Shown here: one piece after another, positions 8,035 through 15,108 of the stretch
How the letters are laid out: each line of letters opens with the position of its first letter
Position numbering within the stretch: position 1 is the stretch's first letter
Source of the DNA: CBDCMJ01 sp965218875
Lineage (GTDB): Bacteria > Chloroflexota > Dehalococcoidia > Lucifugimonadales > UBA3495
Assembly (NCBI GenBank): GCA_965218875.1
Contig: OZ244707.1
Coordinates: forward strand, 930,001-994,000
Direction of reading: 5' to 3'
DNA length: 64,000 nt
Notes under the pieces: model-generated
The model's database searches: none
What the model saw: only the letters and a program-made list of their open reading frames with translations
What the model was told of the DNA's origin: nothing
Made by a program: the position numbers and the translations under genes

Positions 8035-9120
8035 TCATTCCTGGGCTGGGCCGAACAGCTGCGACAGTCGCTCGACTCGCGCCGCTCCCCCGGCCGGGGG
8101 CTCCAGTTCCAATTGCAGGCCCGCCACCGCTTGGCCCGGCCGGACGTAGGCGAGACCGATGGGTCTTCCCAAGCGGGGGTCCTGCGCCACCGAGGTCACC
8201 TTGCCCACGGACTTGCCCTCGTGGGTAAGGACCGCGCCGGGCCAAACGGCGGCGTTGGGGTCAAAGGCCATCTTCACCAGATACTTCTGGACTTTCTGGT
8301 ACGTGTCCAGCCTGGCGATGACCTCCTGCCCAATGTAGCAGCCCTTGGAGAAGTCGATGGAGCCGATGAGCCCGGCCTCCAGGGGGTTGTACTCTTCCCC
8401 CATCTCGCTCCCGTAGGCGGGAACGCCGCGGTCGATGCGGGCCAGCTCGTAGACCTCCTCTCCAAGGGGCGTCGCTCCCGCGGATAGGAGCCCGCGCCAC
8501 ACCGCTCCGGCAGTGTCAGCGGGGCTGAATAGGTAGTAGCCCGGCACGTCTCCCATTGCCGCGCGGACGACGCGCACGGGGCAACCGGAGACCTCCGCCT
8601 CCGCCGTGTGGTGGAGGGGCAGCTCAGCCAGCGAGGCCCCGCAGGCGGACTGCAGGAGCGCTCCGCTGCCCGGCCCCCAGAGGGATGGCACGGCAGAGGA
8701 CGCAGACACGTCCTCCACCGCCATGTCCTCCATGATAGTGTACTTCTCCAGAAACTCCGTCACCGCCCCTGCCATGCCGGGGCTCGTGAGCAGCAGCAGA
8801 TGGTCTCCGGCATGAACAACCGTCACCACGTCGAGGATTCGCCCCCGGTCGGTGGTGAGTATGGTCGGGGCGCCTTGGCCGGGTCCAAGGGCTGCCACGT
8901 TGTTGGTGGACAACCGTTGGAGCAGGTCCAGGGCGTCGTCGCCGGAGGCCTTCAAGCGGCCCAGGTGCGACGCGTCATAGAGGCCAGCCCCGGTGGTGAC
9001 GGTCTCGTACTCCGCAGCGGTATCGGCGTAGGCCGCGGCCAGGTCCCATCCGTAGCGCTCTACGAAACGGGCGGCTGCTGCTGCGGTGAGGGGATACAAA
9101 GGCGAGCGGTGTAGGGCCAT
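8035..9120 (-). CDS. YgfZ/GcvT-like folate-binding Fe-S protein maturation factor
   Basis: 361-aa member of the aminomethyltransferase-like family. The diagnostic YgfZ signature KGCYIGQEV is present near residue 240, with the conserved Cys; true GcvT proteins lack it. The N-terminal half has the GcvT fold signature LYDASHLGRLKASGDDALD. YgfZ/IBA57 proteins bind folate and help A-type carriers assemble or repair [4Fe-4S] clusters. The next gene upstream on the same strand is exactly such a carrier (9204-9560, 83 bp away), which supports this role over glycine cleavage; no gcvH or gcvP is present here. Converges with nadD-pyrE. Confidence 0.85.
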   Translation of the reverse strand: MALHRSPLYPLTAAAAARFVERYGWDLAAAYADTAAEYETVTTGAGLYDASHLGRLKASGDDALDLLQRLSTNNVAALGPGQGAPTILTTDRGRILDVVTVVHAGDHLLLLTSPGMAGAVTEFLEKYTIMEDMAVEDVSASSAVPSLWGPGSGALLQSACGASLAELPLHHTAEAEVSGCPVRVVRAAMGDVPGYYLFSPADTAGAVWRGLLSAGATPLGEEVYELARIDRGVPAYGSEMGEEYNPLEAGLIGSIDFSKGCYIGQEVIARLDTYQKVQKYLVKMAFDPNAAVWPGAVLTHEGKSVGKVTSVAQDPRLGRPIGLAYVRPGQAVAGLQLELEPPAGGAARVERLSQLFGPAQE

Positions 9121-9203
9121 AATAGGCTCCAGCTATGGCGGAATTAAAAAGCGCCACCCACTGCGTGCCCGGGGCGGCGCTGAGTTGGCAAATTTCGGAA
9201 GGG

Positions 9204-9560
9204 TCAAACGCCGAAGGACGTACCGCAGCCGCAGGTCTTCTTGGCGTTGGGGTTGGTGAAGACGAACCCCTTGCCGTTTAGGCCGTCGGAGAACTCCAAC
9301 TCGGTCCCCACCAGGTATATATAGCTCTTCTTGTCCACCATAACCTTGACGCCGTGCTGCTCCACCACCTTGTCAGTCTCCAGCTCCTTGTCGGTGATGC
9401 TGAGGTCGTAAGTGAGCCCGGAGCAGCCGCCCCCCTTGACCGCCACCCTGACGCCGACATGGTCCGTCGCACCGTTCTTGTCGGCGAAATACCGGATTTT
9501 CTGGGCGGCCTTTTCGCTGATGGTCACCACCATCTCGACGCCGTTTTGCGTGATTGCCAT
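9204..9560 (-). CDS. A-type iron-sulfur cluster carrier (IscA/ErpA/HesB family)
   Basis: 118-aa cytosolic carrier that accepts and hands on Fe-S clusters. The three conserved cysteines are all visible: one in GGCSGLTY (about residue 49) and two in the C-terminal KTCGCGTSFG. Length and the KKSYIYLVGTELEFSDGLNGKGF segment are typical for the ErpA/HesB type. The likely -10 (TAGAAT at 9628..9623) lies about 65 bp upstream. Together with the downstream YgfZ-like gene it forms a probable Fe-S maturation pair. Which of IscA, ErpA or SufA it corresponds to cannot be settled from one sequence. Confidence 0.92.
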   Translation of the reverse strand: MAITQNGVEMVVTISEKAAQKIRYFADKNGATDHVGVRVAVKGGGCSGLTYDLSITDKELETDKVVEQHGVKVMVDKKSYIYLVGTELEFSDGLNGKGFVFTNPNAKKTCGCGTSFGV

Positions 9561-9622
9561 GCTATACCTCCAAGGTGCAATGCCGGAGGAGCACCGTCCC
9601 CCGCGACGAGGTCTACCCCCAC

Positions 9623-9628
9623 ATTCTA
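9623..9628 (-). promoter_or_regulatory. -10 element for the A-type carrier gene
   Basis: TAGAAT on the minus strand, 63 bp upstream of the ATG at 9560. No clear -35 hexamer was seen. It fits the TAGAAT/TATAAT pattern found before other genes in the window. Confidence 0.35.
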
Positions 9629-9659
9629 AGGGCGTACTTCCTGCCCGTCAACAATTCAA

Positions 9660-9686
9660 GCTCCCGCGCGGGCCCAAAGCGGGAGC
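9660..9686. terminator. hairpin, possible terminator
   Basis: Perfect 8-bp inverted repeat GCTCCCGC / GCGGGAGC with an 11-nt loop, downstream of the minus-strand gene ending at 9718. Only a weak T-rich tail follows on the minus strand, so it could be a terminator or an mRNA 3'-end structure. Confidence 0.4.
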
Positions 9687-9717
9687 CCCGCCCGTTTCTT
9701 CCGGTTCCGGGGCATCG

Positions 9718-10755
9718 TCAACCCAGGGCGGCCGACGTTAGCGCCTCCAGGTCCACACCCTGTCGCAACAATCGGAGAAAACGCCGGACCTTGTGGTCGC
9801 TGGCCCCGGGCGCCCAGTCAATCAGCCCTCCCAAGGCTTCCGCGGTATCCGCGGTGTTGCCGTCGACCACGATCATGGGAACGCTCCGCTGCAGGGCCTC
9901 GGCCTTGGCATACTCTGCCGGTTCTCCCCCTCCGGTCAGCACCAGGCAGGATACTCCGGCGCTTAGGCTGGCCATCTGGATGTCGGGCCGGGCCGCGCTG
10001 GTCACCACCGCCTGGTTGGGGTAACGCCCGAAGTGGGTGGGACCGGCGTCCATAACGTTGCCGCCCAGAATGAACCGCTCCACCAGGGCGTCGGTGTTGT
10101 CCGTCTCCTGGGCCCAGCGCCCGTCCAAGTAGCGGGCAACCTGGGAGACGGATACCGCCAGCATAGACCGGTCCTCACCCACCGCGCCCAGGAAGGGCAG
10201 GCCGTTGGCCAGCAACTGGGGACCCAGTCCGGCGTCGACGTGGGCGGTCCGGTAGGCGGTGACCCCGTTTACGATGATCCCGGCCAGCGCGGGACCGAAG
10301 CTGCGACAAGCCTGGCTGATAGCGTCCGCGGTCAGGTCTTTGGTATACCGGACGACAAGCACGACCCGGGAAGTCGCCGCCGATGATAGCTGGAAGGCGG
10401 CGGGGGAGGCTTCTCCGCGGGAGCCGGTCAGGTCGGGTCCCTCCAGCAGCACCGCGTCGGCCTGGCTTGCCAGCCGGGTTAGGTGGGACTGCACCTCTTC
10501 CAGCAAGTTGTCGTCTAGGTCGCCGCCGGGAGGGGAGGTAAGAGGAGGTGGGACGGCCGACCCTTGGTGGGGACTCCCGCCGGTCAGAGGGTTCCGGGAG
10601 AAGAACTCGAAGTCGGCGTCCCCGTCGCCGTCCGGCGAGAAGGGCTTGTAGTAGGCGGCCGGCCGGCCGGCCTGGACTAGGGCCGGCATCAGGGCCCCGG
10701 CCAAGCTGGTCTTGCCGGCGCCGGGGCGGTCCCCGACGATTTGAAGGACAGCCAA
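9718..10755 (-). CDS. BioD-like P-loop / DRTGG-domain protein
   Basis: 345 aa. The N-terminal half is a BioD/CobQ-type P-loop NTPase: Walker A GDRPGAGKTSLAG at residues 8-20, then the ACNNs-type motif VLLEGPDLTGSRGE. The C-terminal part (from about residue 215) resembles a DRTGG domain (VMDAGPTHFGRYPNQAVVTS, CLVLTGGGEP). The same two-domain layout forms the N-terminal regulatory part of long phosphotransacetylases, but the catalytic acetyltransferase domain is absent, so this is a stand-alone version. Function is unknown; a ligand-sensing role is inference. An extended -10 lies 30 bp upstream. Confidence 0.75.
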   Translation of the reverse strand: MAVLQIVGDRPGAGKTSLAGALMPALVQAGRPAAYYKPFSPDGDGDADFEFFSRNPLTGGSPHQGSAVPPPLTSPPGGDLDDNLLEEVQSHLTRLASQADAVLLEGPDLTGSRGEASPAAFQLSSAATSRVVLVVRYTKDLTADAISQACRSFGPALAGIIVNGVTAYRTAHVDAGLGPQLLANGLPFLGAVGEDRSMLAVSVSQVARYLDGRWAQETDNTDALVERFILGGNVMDAGPTHFGRYPNQAVVTSAARPDIQMASLSAGVSCLVLTGGGEPAEYAKAEALQRSVPMIVVDGNTADTAEALGGLIDWAPGASDHKVRRFLRLLRQGVDLEALTSAALG

Positions 10756-10785
10756 TGAAACCCTCCGCGACCCTTGCCGGCGCTC

Positions 10786-10791
10786 ATTCTA
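10786..10791 (-). promoter_or_regulatory. extended -10 promoter for the BioD-like/DRTGG gene
   Basis: TGCTAGAAT on the minus strand (TAGAAT with upstream TG), 30 bp before the ATG at 10755. It is identical to the extended -10 before obg. Confidence 0.45.
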
Positions 10792-10837
10792 GCACACAGC
10801 CCCGGCGGCGGAACCCGGCCAATGGTATGAGAGACCC

Positions 10838-11626
10838 CTATTCGGTCACGTCCTTGTTGCCGGTGTTGGCCGGATCAAACCCCGCGGGAAACCGTGTTGT
10901 AGCATCGTACTGGGCCAGCATCATGTCCGAGCGGTGGAGGCTCGCCCGGTCGAAGACCGCCCCGCGCAGGTCCGCGGCTACGAACATGGAGTCGCGGACC
11001 ATGGCCAGGGTAAAGTCCGCACCGGTCATTACAGCCCGGCTCAGGTCCGCGCCGTTCATGTTGGAGGAGCGGAATCTGGTCCCGCACAGGGTGGCGTTTC
11101 GCAGGTCGGCCTCGATCATGGTTGCCTGGCTCAGGTCGGCCTGGGTAAGGTCGGCGCCCAGCAGGGAGGCACGGACCAGCCGGGACCACCTAAGGTCGGC
11201 GGCAGCAAGGTTGCAGTTCTTGAGGTCGGCCCAGAAGAGGTTCGCGTTGGTGACGGTTGCGCCGGATAGATTGGCTCCGGCGAGGCGAGCGTGGCCCAGA
11301 TCGGCCCCGTCAAGGTTGGCGCCGGATAGATCGACCCCCTCCAAAGAGCAACGGGAGAGGACGCCCCTCGACAGGTTGGCTCCAGCCATACGGGCGCCGC
11401 TAATCCTCCCTCTCCCCAAGTCGCCCCCTGCCAGGCAAGCCCCCTCCAGGTCCAGGACCTCCTGGGGGTGTTCCTCCCGCCACCGGGCGAGGCCCTCCGG
11501 GCCCGCCAGGGCGATATGCACGTGTTGAGGATTGGCCAAAGTCATTACACCCGGAGGCCGGGCCTCCCACAACATAAAATACGCAGCCCCGGGAGTGACG
11601 TGGGGCTGCACATATTGACCGGTCAA
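10838..11626 (-). CDS. pentapeptide-repeat protein
   Basis: 262 aa. Residues about 60-245 are tandem A(D/N)LxX pentapeptides (for example LSGANLDGADLGHARLAGAN and LRWSRLVRASLLGADLTQAD), which predict a right-handed quadrilateral beta-helix about nine coils long. The N-terminal 55 residues are not repetitive. No signal peptide or transmembrane segment is seen, so it is probably cytosolic. Pentapeptide proteins include DNA-gyrase protectors but most have no known role, and I infer none here. The selenoprotein gene lies just upstream on the same strand, 23 bp away, so they may be co-transcribed. Confidence 0.85.
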   Translation of the reverse strand: MTGQYVQPHVTPGAAYFMLWEARPPGVMTLANPQHVHIALAGPEGLARWREEHPQEVLDLEGACLAGGDLGRGRISGARMAGANLSRGVLSRCSLEGVDLSGANLDGADLGHARLAGANLSGATVTNANLFWADLKNCNLAAADLRWSRLVRASLLGADLTQADLSQATMIEADLRNATLCGTRFRSSNMNGADLSRAVMTGADFTLAMVRDSMFVAADLRGAVFDRASLHRSDMMLAQYDATTRFPAGFDPANTGNKDVTE

Positions 11627-11649
11627 GCCGGCGGCCGGGGGGGTGCGGC

Positions 11650-11946
11650 TTAGCTGGTCTCCAGGGCTTCCTCCACCTCGAAGATTTTCTCCGCGATGGT
11701 CATCTTCAGCTCGTTGACCTTGGAGAGGTCGGGGAAGCCCCCGTCTTCTTTTCGGTCGAAGATTTTCTCCCCGTCCAGGTACACTTCCAGGCGGCCCCTA
11801 TGCGTGGGGGTGAGCTTAAGAGCGATGTCACCCGGGGCGTCGGAGCGCCAGAACTCGTTCGCCAGCCACGTGGCGACGGGGAAGTAGCCTCAAGAGGAGC
11901 AGTAGACGACTTCGACTTCGACTTTTCCGAACTCAGCGCCGGGCAT
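11650..11946 (-). CDS. selW: SelW-type (Rdx family) selenoprotein, UGA read as selenocysteine at residue 19
   Basis: A 98-aa Rdx-family thioredoxin-fold protein appears only if the in-frame TGA at 11892..11890 is read as selenocysteine. The redox motif is then Cys16-Ser-Ser-Sec19, the C-x-x-U motif of SelW, in VVYCSSUGYFPVATW. The rest matches the family: ALKLTPTHRGRLEVYLDG followed by KIFDRKEDGGFPDLSKVNEL. Start ATG at 11946..11944 has a GGGAG ribosome site; the stop is TAA at 11652..11650. A SECIS-like hairpin follows the UGA at the right distance. SelW proteins are small thiol/selenol oxidoreductases. The alternative is a nonsense mutation of a C-x-x-C protein, but the hairpin and intact downstream frame argue against it. 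No selA, selB, selC or selD lies in the window. Confidence 0.87.
11860..11892 (-). promoter_or_regulatory. bacterial SECIS-like element with the selenocysteine UGA
   Basis: On the minus strand the UGA (11892..11890) is followed by 14 nt and a hairpin: stem CGCCA/UGGCG (5 bp) closing a 6-nt loop CGUGGC. The loop starts 19 nt after the UGA and has G at its second position, which fits the usual description of bacterial SECIS elements (loop about 16-37 nt after UGA, G in the first two loop positions). It would recruit SelB carrying Sec-tRNA. Folding is by eye. Confidence 0.68.
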
Positions 11947-12105
11947 AGCTCTCCCAAACCTCTCGACTAACTCGGGATGCGCCTATGGTAATCAACGCCT
12001 CCCCCGAATGCAAGCCGCAGAACCGGCCGCCCTCGGCACGCTAATCCGCGCTTAAACGGATGTTTCCCCGACTAAAGAAATAGGCGGGAGGTCGGCGCGG
12101 TAAGC

Positions 12106-12543
12106 TCAGGGAGTTGGCTCCGGCGGCACCACCGCCGTGCCGGCGCCGATGGCGGTCTTTTCCCCATCTTGGTTCTCGCAGTGTACGGCGACGCTCACCA
12201 GGGTGCCGGCCTCGACCTGCTGGTGGTGGCTGACCGCCCCTTGCACAGTTACGGTGTCGCCGGGCCGCACCGGACGCAGGAACTTGAGATTGACCGTCCC
12301 GGAGTGGTTGAACACCGCCGGCCCGAAGAACCGGCGCAGGCTCTCCGCGACAAAGGCCACCGACATCCGGCCCGAAGCCAGCGTGTGATCGTAGCCGAGC
12401 CGCTGCCTGGCCAGGTCCGGGTTGTTGTGGATGTTCTGGCGGTCCAGGATGCCGCAGGCCTCGAAGAGGTTTATGGTCTCTTGGGTAATCTCCTTGGAAA
12501 CGGATGGTATCTGCCGGTCCAGCTCTAGCTCGGAGACTGCCAT
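12106..12543 (-). CDS. MaoC-like dehydratase/hydratase subunit
   Basis: 145-aa hotdog-fold protein of the MaoC type. The segment LARQRLGYDHTLASGRMSVAFVAESL has the usual MaoC active-site helix region, followed by the beta strands around FNHSGTVNLKFLRPVRPGDTV. The family hydrates or dehydrates acyl-CoA thioesters. Its start overlaps the end of the upstream partner (12525-12950) by 19 bp, the arrangement seen for two-gene split R-hydratases where an N-terminal FAS1-like half and a MaoC half form a heterodimer. Substrate unknown. Confidence 0.78.
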   Translation of the reverse strand: MAVSELELDRQIPSVSKEITQETINLFEACGILDRQNIHNNPDLARQRLGYDHTLASGRMSVAFVAESLRRFFGPAVFNHSGTVNLKFLRPVRPGDTVTVQGAVSHHQQVEAGTLVSVAVHCENQDGEKTAIGAGTAVVPPEPTP

Positions 12544-12950
12544 TTCTTTCCAACCTCGTCCGGTTTCTTCATCTGGTAGGTCCGCAGCTTTTCCAGCAGC
12601 CGGCCGTCTTCGTCGACCGCCGTAGCCTCGATGACCATGTACGGCTTGTCCCGGCGCAGGTACTTGTCGGCCACCCGTCCGGTGACCCGGACCGTCTTGC
12701 CGGGGATGGGCGGGTTGAAGAACTCCACCTCGTTGCCCGCGTTCACTCCCCCGGTGTCGTCCTGGTACACCATGGCGAAGGCGGTGGCGTCGTGCTTGAC
12801 GGCCAGGGTGGGAAAGGGGGCGTCGGGGTCGTCAACGGCGCGGCGGAAGTCGTCTACCATCTCTTGGGTCAGCACGTATTCGTAAGACCCCAACTCCTCG
12901 CCGATTTCCACCTTGTCGTACTCGAACCTCTTCAACGGTTTGCTGCTCAT
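12525..12950 (-). CDS. MaoC N-terminal (FAS1-like) dehydratase subunit
   Basis: 141-aa hotdog protein. The sequence FEYDKVEIGEELGSYEYVLT and the later EVEFFNPPIPGKTVRVTGRV are typical of the FAS1-like dehydratase domain, which forms the non-catalytic or half-catalytic partner of a MaoC subunit. The ATG at 12950 is used because upstream in-frame sequence is Arg/Pro-rich and lacks similarity. The 3' end overlaps the downstream MaoC-like gene by 19 bp, so the two are translationally coupled and probably heterodimeric. Confidence 0.78.
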   Translation of the reverse strand: MSSKPLKRFEYDKVEIGEELGSYEYVLTQEMVDDFRRAVDDPDAPFPTLAVKHDATAFAMVYQDDTGGVNAGNEVEFFNPPIPGKTVRVTGRVADKYLRRDKPYMVIEATAVDEDGRLLEKLRTYQMKKPDEVGKKWQSPS

Positions 12951-13059
12951 GGACCGCCTTCCAGCGTCGGGTTTGTGAGCGGTGGCTCCCCAGGAAATCC
13001 TATACGTCCCGGCGGCAGGACGCAAGAACGCCGCCCTAGCCCCCGGAAATAGGATAACC

Positions 13060-13065
13060 TATAAT
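13060..13065 (+). promoter_or_regulatory. -10 element before the 13104 gene
   Basis: Perfect TATAAT 38 bp upstream of the ATG at 13104, in a locally AT-rich patch between divergent genes. No strong -35 was seen. It may drive the 13104-recF-purL series. Confidence 0.4.
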
Positions 13066-13103
13066 GTACCCCCGGTCCCATCCCAATCGCTGGAACAGGC
13101 AGC

Positions 13104-13889
13104 ATGGATTTAGTCTTCGAGAGGGGCGACCCGCAGCGGCCCAGGGGCCATGCGCTTCTTTTCTTCCGGGTCAGCACCGAACCCGATCGGGTGTACGCCA
13201 CCTACGTCGTGACCCTGCCGGTCAAGTCCGACCTGACCAAGTACGTTCCTCCCTTCCTGGCCAGTCACCTGGGCAACATGCCCCTGAGCGATTTTTCGGC
13301 CTTCGCCATGCCGCCCGTGCCCGAGGCCGTGGACAGCTACGACGACCTGGAACGCCTGAGCCGGGCGCGGGAGGACGACCTGGTGGCCGGGACCAGCCTT
13401 TTCTCCTTCGACCTCCCCCGGATGATGGAAGCCGTCAACGAGGCGGTGCAGAGCTATTCCGAGCTGTATGCCCAGTACTCCGGCGGTCTTCCCGTCGTCG
13501 AGCCCGGGTCCGCGGCGGAGCTGGCGGCGCCTGAGCCGGACCGGAGTGAGGACCGGTCCTTGGAGGTCAACGAGGTTCTGTTGGGCCTGATGAGCGAAAA
13601 GGACAAGCTGGGCGAGCTTTCCCGTCTCTTGGGGAAGCTGCGGTTTGCCGTGGAGGGTAGGGACGACCGGGAAGTGGACGAAGCGTCCGCGGAGATTAGC
13701 GCCCTGGGCCGGCACCTTCCGGAGAGCTTTCAGGTCTCCGCCATACTCGCGGTGGCCAAGGACGCGTCGCAGCGGGGTTCCCAGTTGGCCCAGCTTTACC
13801 TGGACCGGTGCTTCCGGCTGTCCGACGGCGACCTCAGCAGCGCCCAAGACCTGGAAGCGAAAATCCGGTCCCTGACCGGCGAAGACTAG
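13104..13889 (+). CDS. conserved-looking hypothetical protein upstream of recF
   Basis: 261 aa, not recognised. The first 90 residues look like a compact alpha/beta domain (HALLFFRVSTEPDRVYATYV, then TLPVKSDLTKYVPPFLASHL), followed by a long acidic helical region with Glu/Asp/Ser-rich linkers and a C-terminal helical bundle (LLGKLRFAVEGRDDREVDEA, AILAVAKDASQRGSQLAQLY). No signal peptide, membrane segment or catalytic motif is evident. Codon use matches its neighbours. It is followed 58 bp later by recF on the same strand, so a role near replication or repair is possible but is only context inference. Confidence 0.75.
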   Translation: MDLVFERGDPQRPRGHALLFFRVSTEPDRVYATYVVTLPVKSDLTKYVPPFLASHLGNMPLSDFSAFAMPPVPEAVDSYDDLERLSRAREDDLVAGTSLFSFDLPRMMEAVNEAVQSYSELYAQYSGGLPVVEPGSAAELAAPEPDRSEDRSLEVNEVLLGLMSEKDKLGELSRLLGKLRFAVEGRDDREVDEASAEISALGRHLPESFQVSAILAVAKDASQRGSQLAQLYLDRCFRLSDGDLSSAQDLEAKIRSLTGED

Positions 13890-13947
13890 CCGCGTCATCC
13901 GGCCGGGGCTCCCCCAGGTTAACTCAAGGCCCGGAGGGACCTAGCCG

Positions 13948-15108
13948 TTGGCCTACCTCTCCCACCTCAGCCTCTCCAACTTTCGCAACATCCTGGCGCT
14001 CGAGCTGGACCTACCCCCCGGCGTGGCGGTGTTTTCGGGGGCCAATGCCCAGGGCAAGACCTCCCTGCTGGAGGCGGTGTACCTGCTGGCGATCGCCCGC
14101 TCCTTCCGCGCGGAGAATGAGCGGGAAGTGGTGAATTTCGGCGCCGCCGGTACGGGGGGCCAGGGGCTAGTGGGCGGCGCCGTCGAAAAAGGGGACGAGC
14201 GGATCCAGGTCTACGTGGGGTACCAGTGTTCACCGGCCCAGGACCCGGAGTTGGGAGAGGTCTTGGTCCGCAAGCAGATACGGGTAAGCCGCACTCCTCG
14301 CACGGCGGCGCAGTTGGTTGGGACGGTCAACGCGGTCCTGTTCACCGCCGAAGATATCGACCTGGTGCAGGGGCCGCCGGCCGGCCGGCGCCGTTTTCTG
14401 GACGTGCTCATTTCCCAGGCCGACCCCCTATATCTGCAGGGGCTCAAGCGCTACCAAAAGGTCACGCAGCAGCGGAACCAACTGCTGCGGCTGCTCCGAG
14501 ACGGCCGCGCCGGGGAGAGTGAGCTGGCCTTTTGGGATGGGGAGCTGGTTCGGGAGGGCTCGTGGGTCACCTGGCGCCGCCGCGAGGTGACGGGGGAATT
14601 GGCCGCCGCCGCCGCCCGGCACCACGCCGACCTGGCGGGGCCCGACGCCGCGTTTTCCCTCGGGTACCAACCCAGCGTGCCGCCGGGTGATAGCTTGGAA
14701 GAGGCGGAGGAGCGGTTCCGCGAATCGCTCGCCGCCGCCGCCCGGCGGGAAAGGGCCACCGCCGGCACCGCAGTGGGGCCCCACCGAGACGATTTCGGCC
14801 TCTTCCTCGACGAGGTGGACATGGGCGCCTTTGCCTCCCGGGGGCAGGCTCGAACCCTGGCGTTGGCGCTGCGTTTGGCCGAGGCGTCCTACCTCCACGC
14901 GGTCCGGGCCGAGGCCCCCATCGTGCTGCTGGACGACGTGCTGTCGGAGATGGACGCGGCGCGGCGCAGCCGGATATTGGAGAAAGCCGCCCAATACCAG
15001 CAGTCGCTGATAACCACCACCGATCCCGGGCCGCTGCGGGCCTTTTTCGGTAAGGATGCCAGCTACTTTCGGGTGTCCGGCGGGGGAGTCGAGCCGTGTC
15101 CCCAATAA
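13948..15108 (+). CDS. recF: DNA replication and repair protein RecF
   Basis: SMC-like ATPase of the RecFOR pathway that helps load RecA at single-strand gaps. Features in order: N-terminal LSNFRNILALELDLPPG, Walker A GANAQGKTSL (about residues 32-41), the AEDIDLVQGPPAGRRRFLD segment, the TAVGPHRDD motif, the signature SRGQARTLALALRLAE, and Walker B IVLLDDVLSEMDAARR. 386 aa is normal. Start is TTG at 13948 with GGAGGG about 6 bp upstream. No dnaA, dnaN or gyrB sits beside it, unlike the common recF locus. Its 3' end overlaps purL by 13 bp. Confidence 0.93.
   Translation: MAYLSHLSLSNFRNILALELDLPPGVAVFSGANAQGKTSLLEAVYLLAIARSFRAENEREVVNFGAAGTGGQGLVGGAVEKGDERIQVYVGYQCSPAQDPELGEVLVRKQIRVSRTPRTAAQLVGTVNAVLFTAEDIDLVQGPPAGRRRFLDVLISQADPLYLQGLKRYQKVTQQRNQLLRLLRDGRAGESELAFWDGELVREGSWVTWRRREVTGELAAAAARHHADLAGPDAAFSLGYQPSVPPGDSLEEAEERFRESLAAAARRERATAGTAVGPHRDDFGLFLDEVDMGAFASRGQARTLALALRLAEASYLHAVRAEAPIVLLDDVLSEMDAARRSRILEKAAQYQQSLITTTDPGPLRAFFGKDASYFRVSGGGVEPCPQ

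Noticed and set aside
11706..11957. 83-codon minus-strand frame over the selenoprotein
   Set aside because: Ser/Lys/Arg-rich shadow in another frame; the SelW reading through UGA explains the conservation far better.
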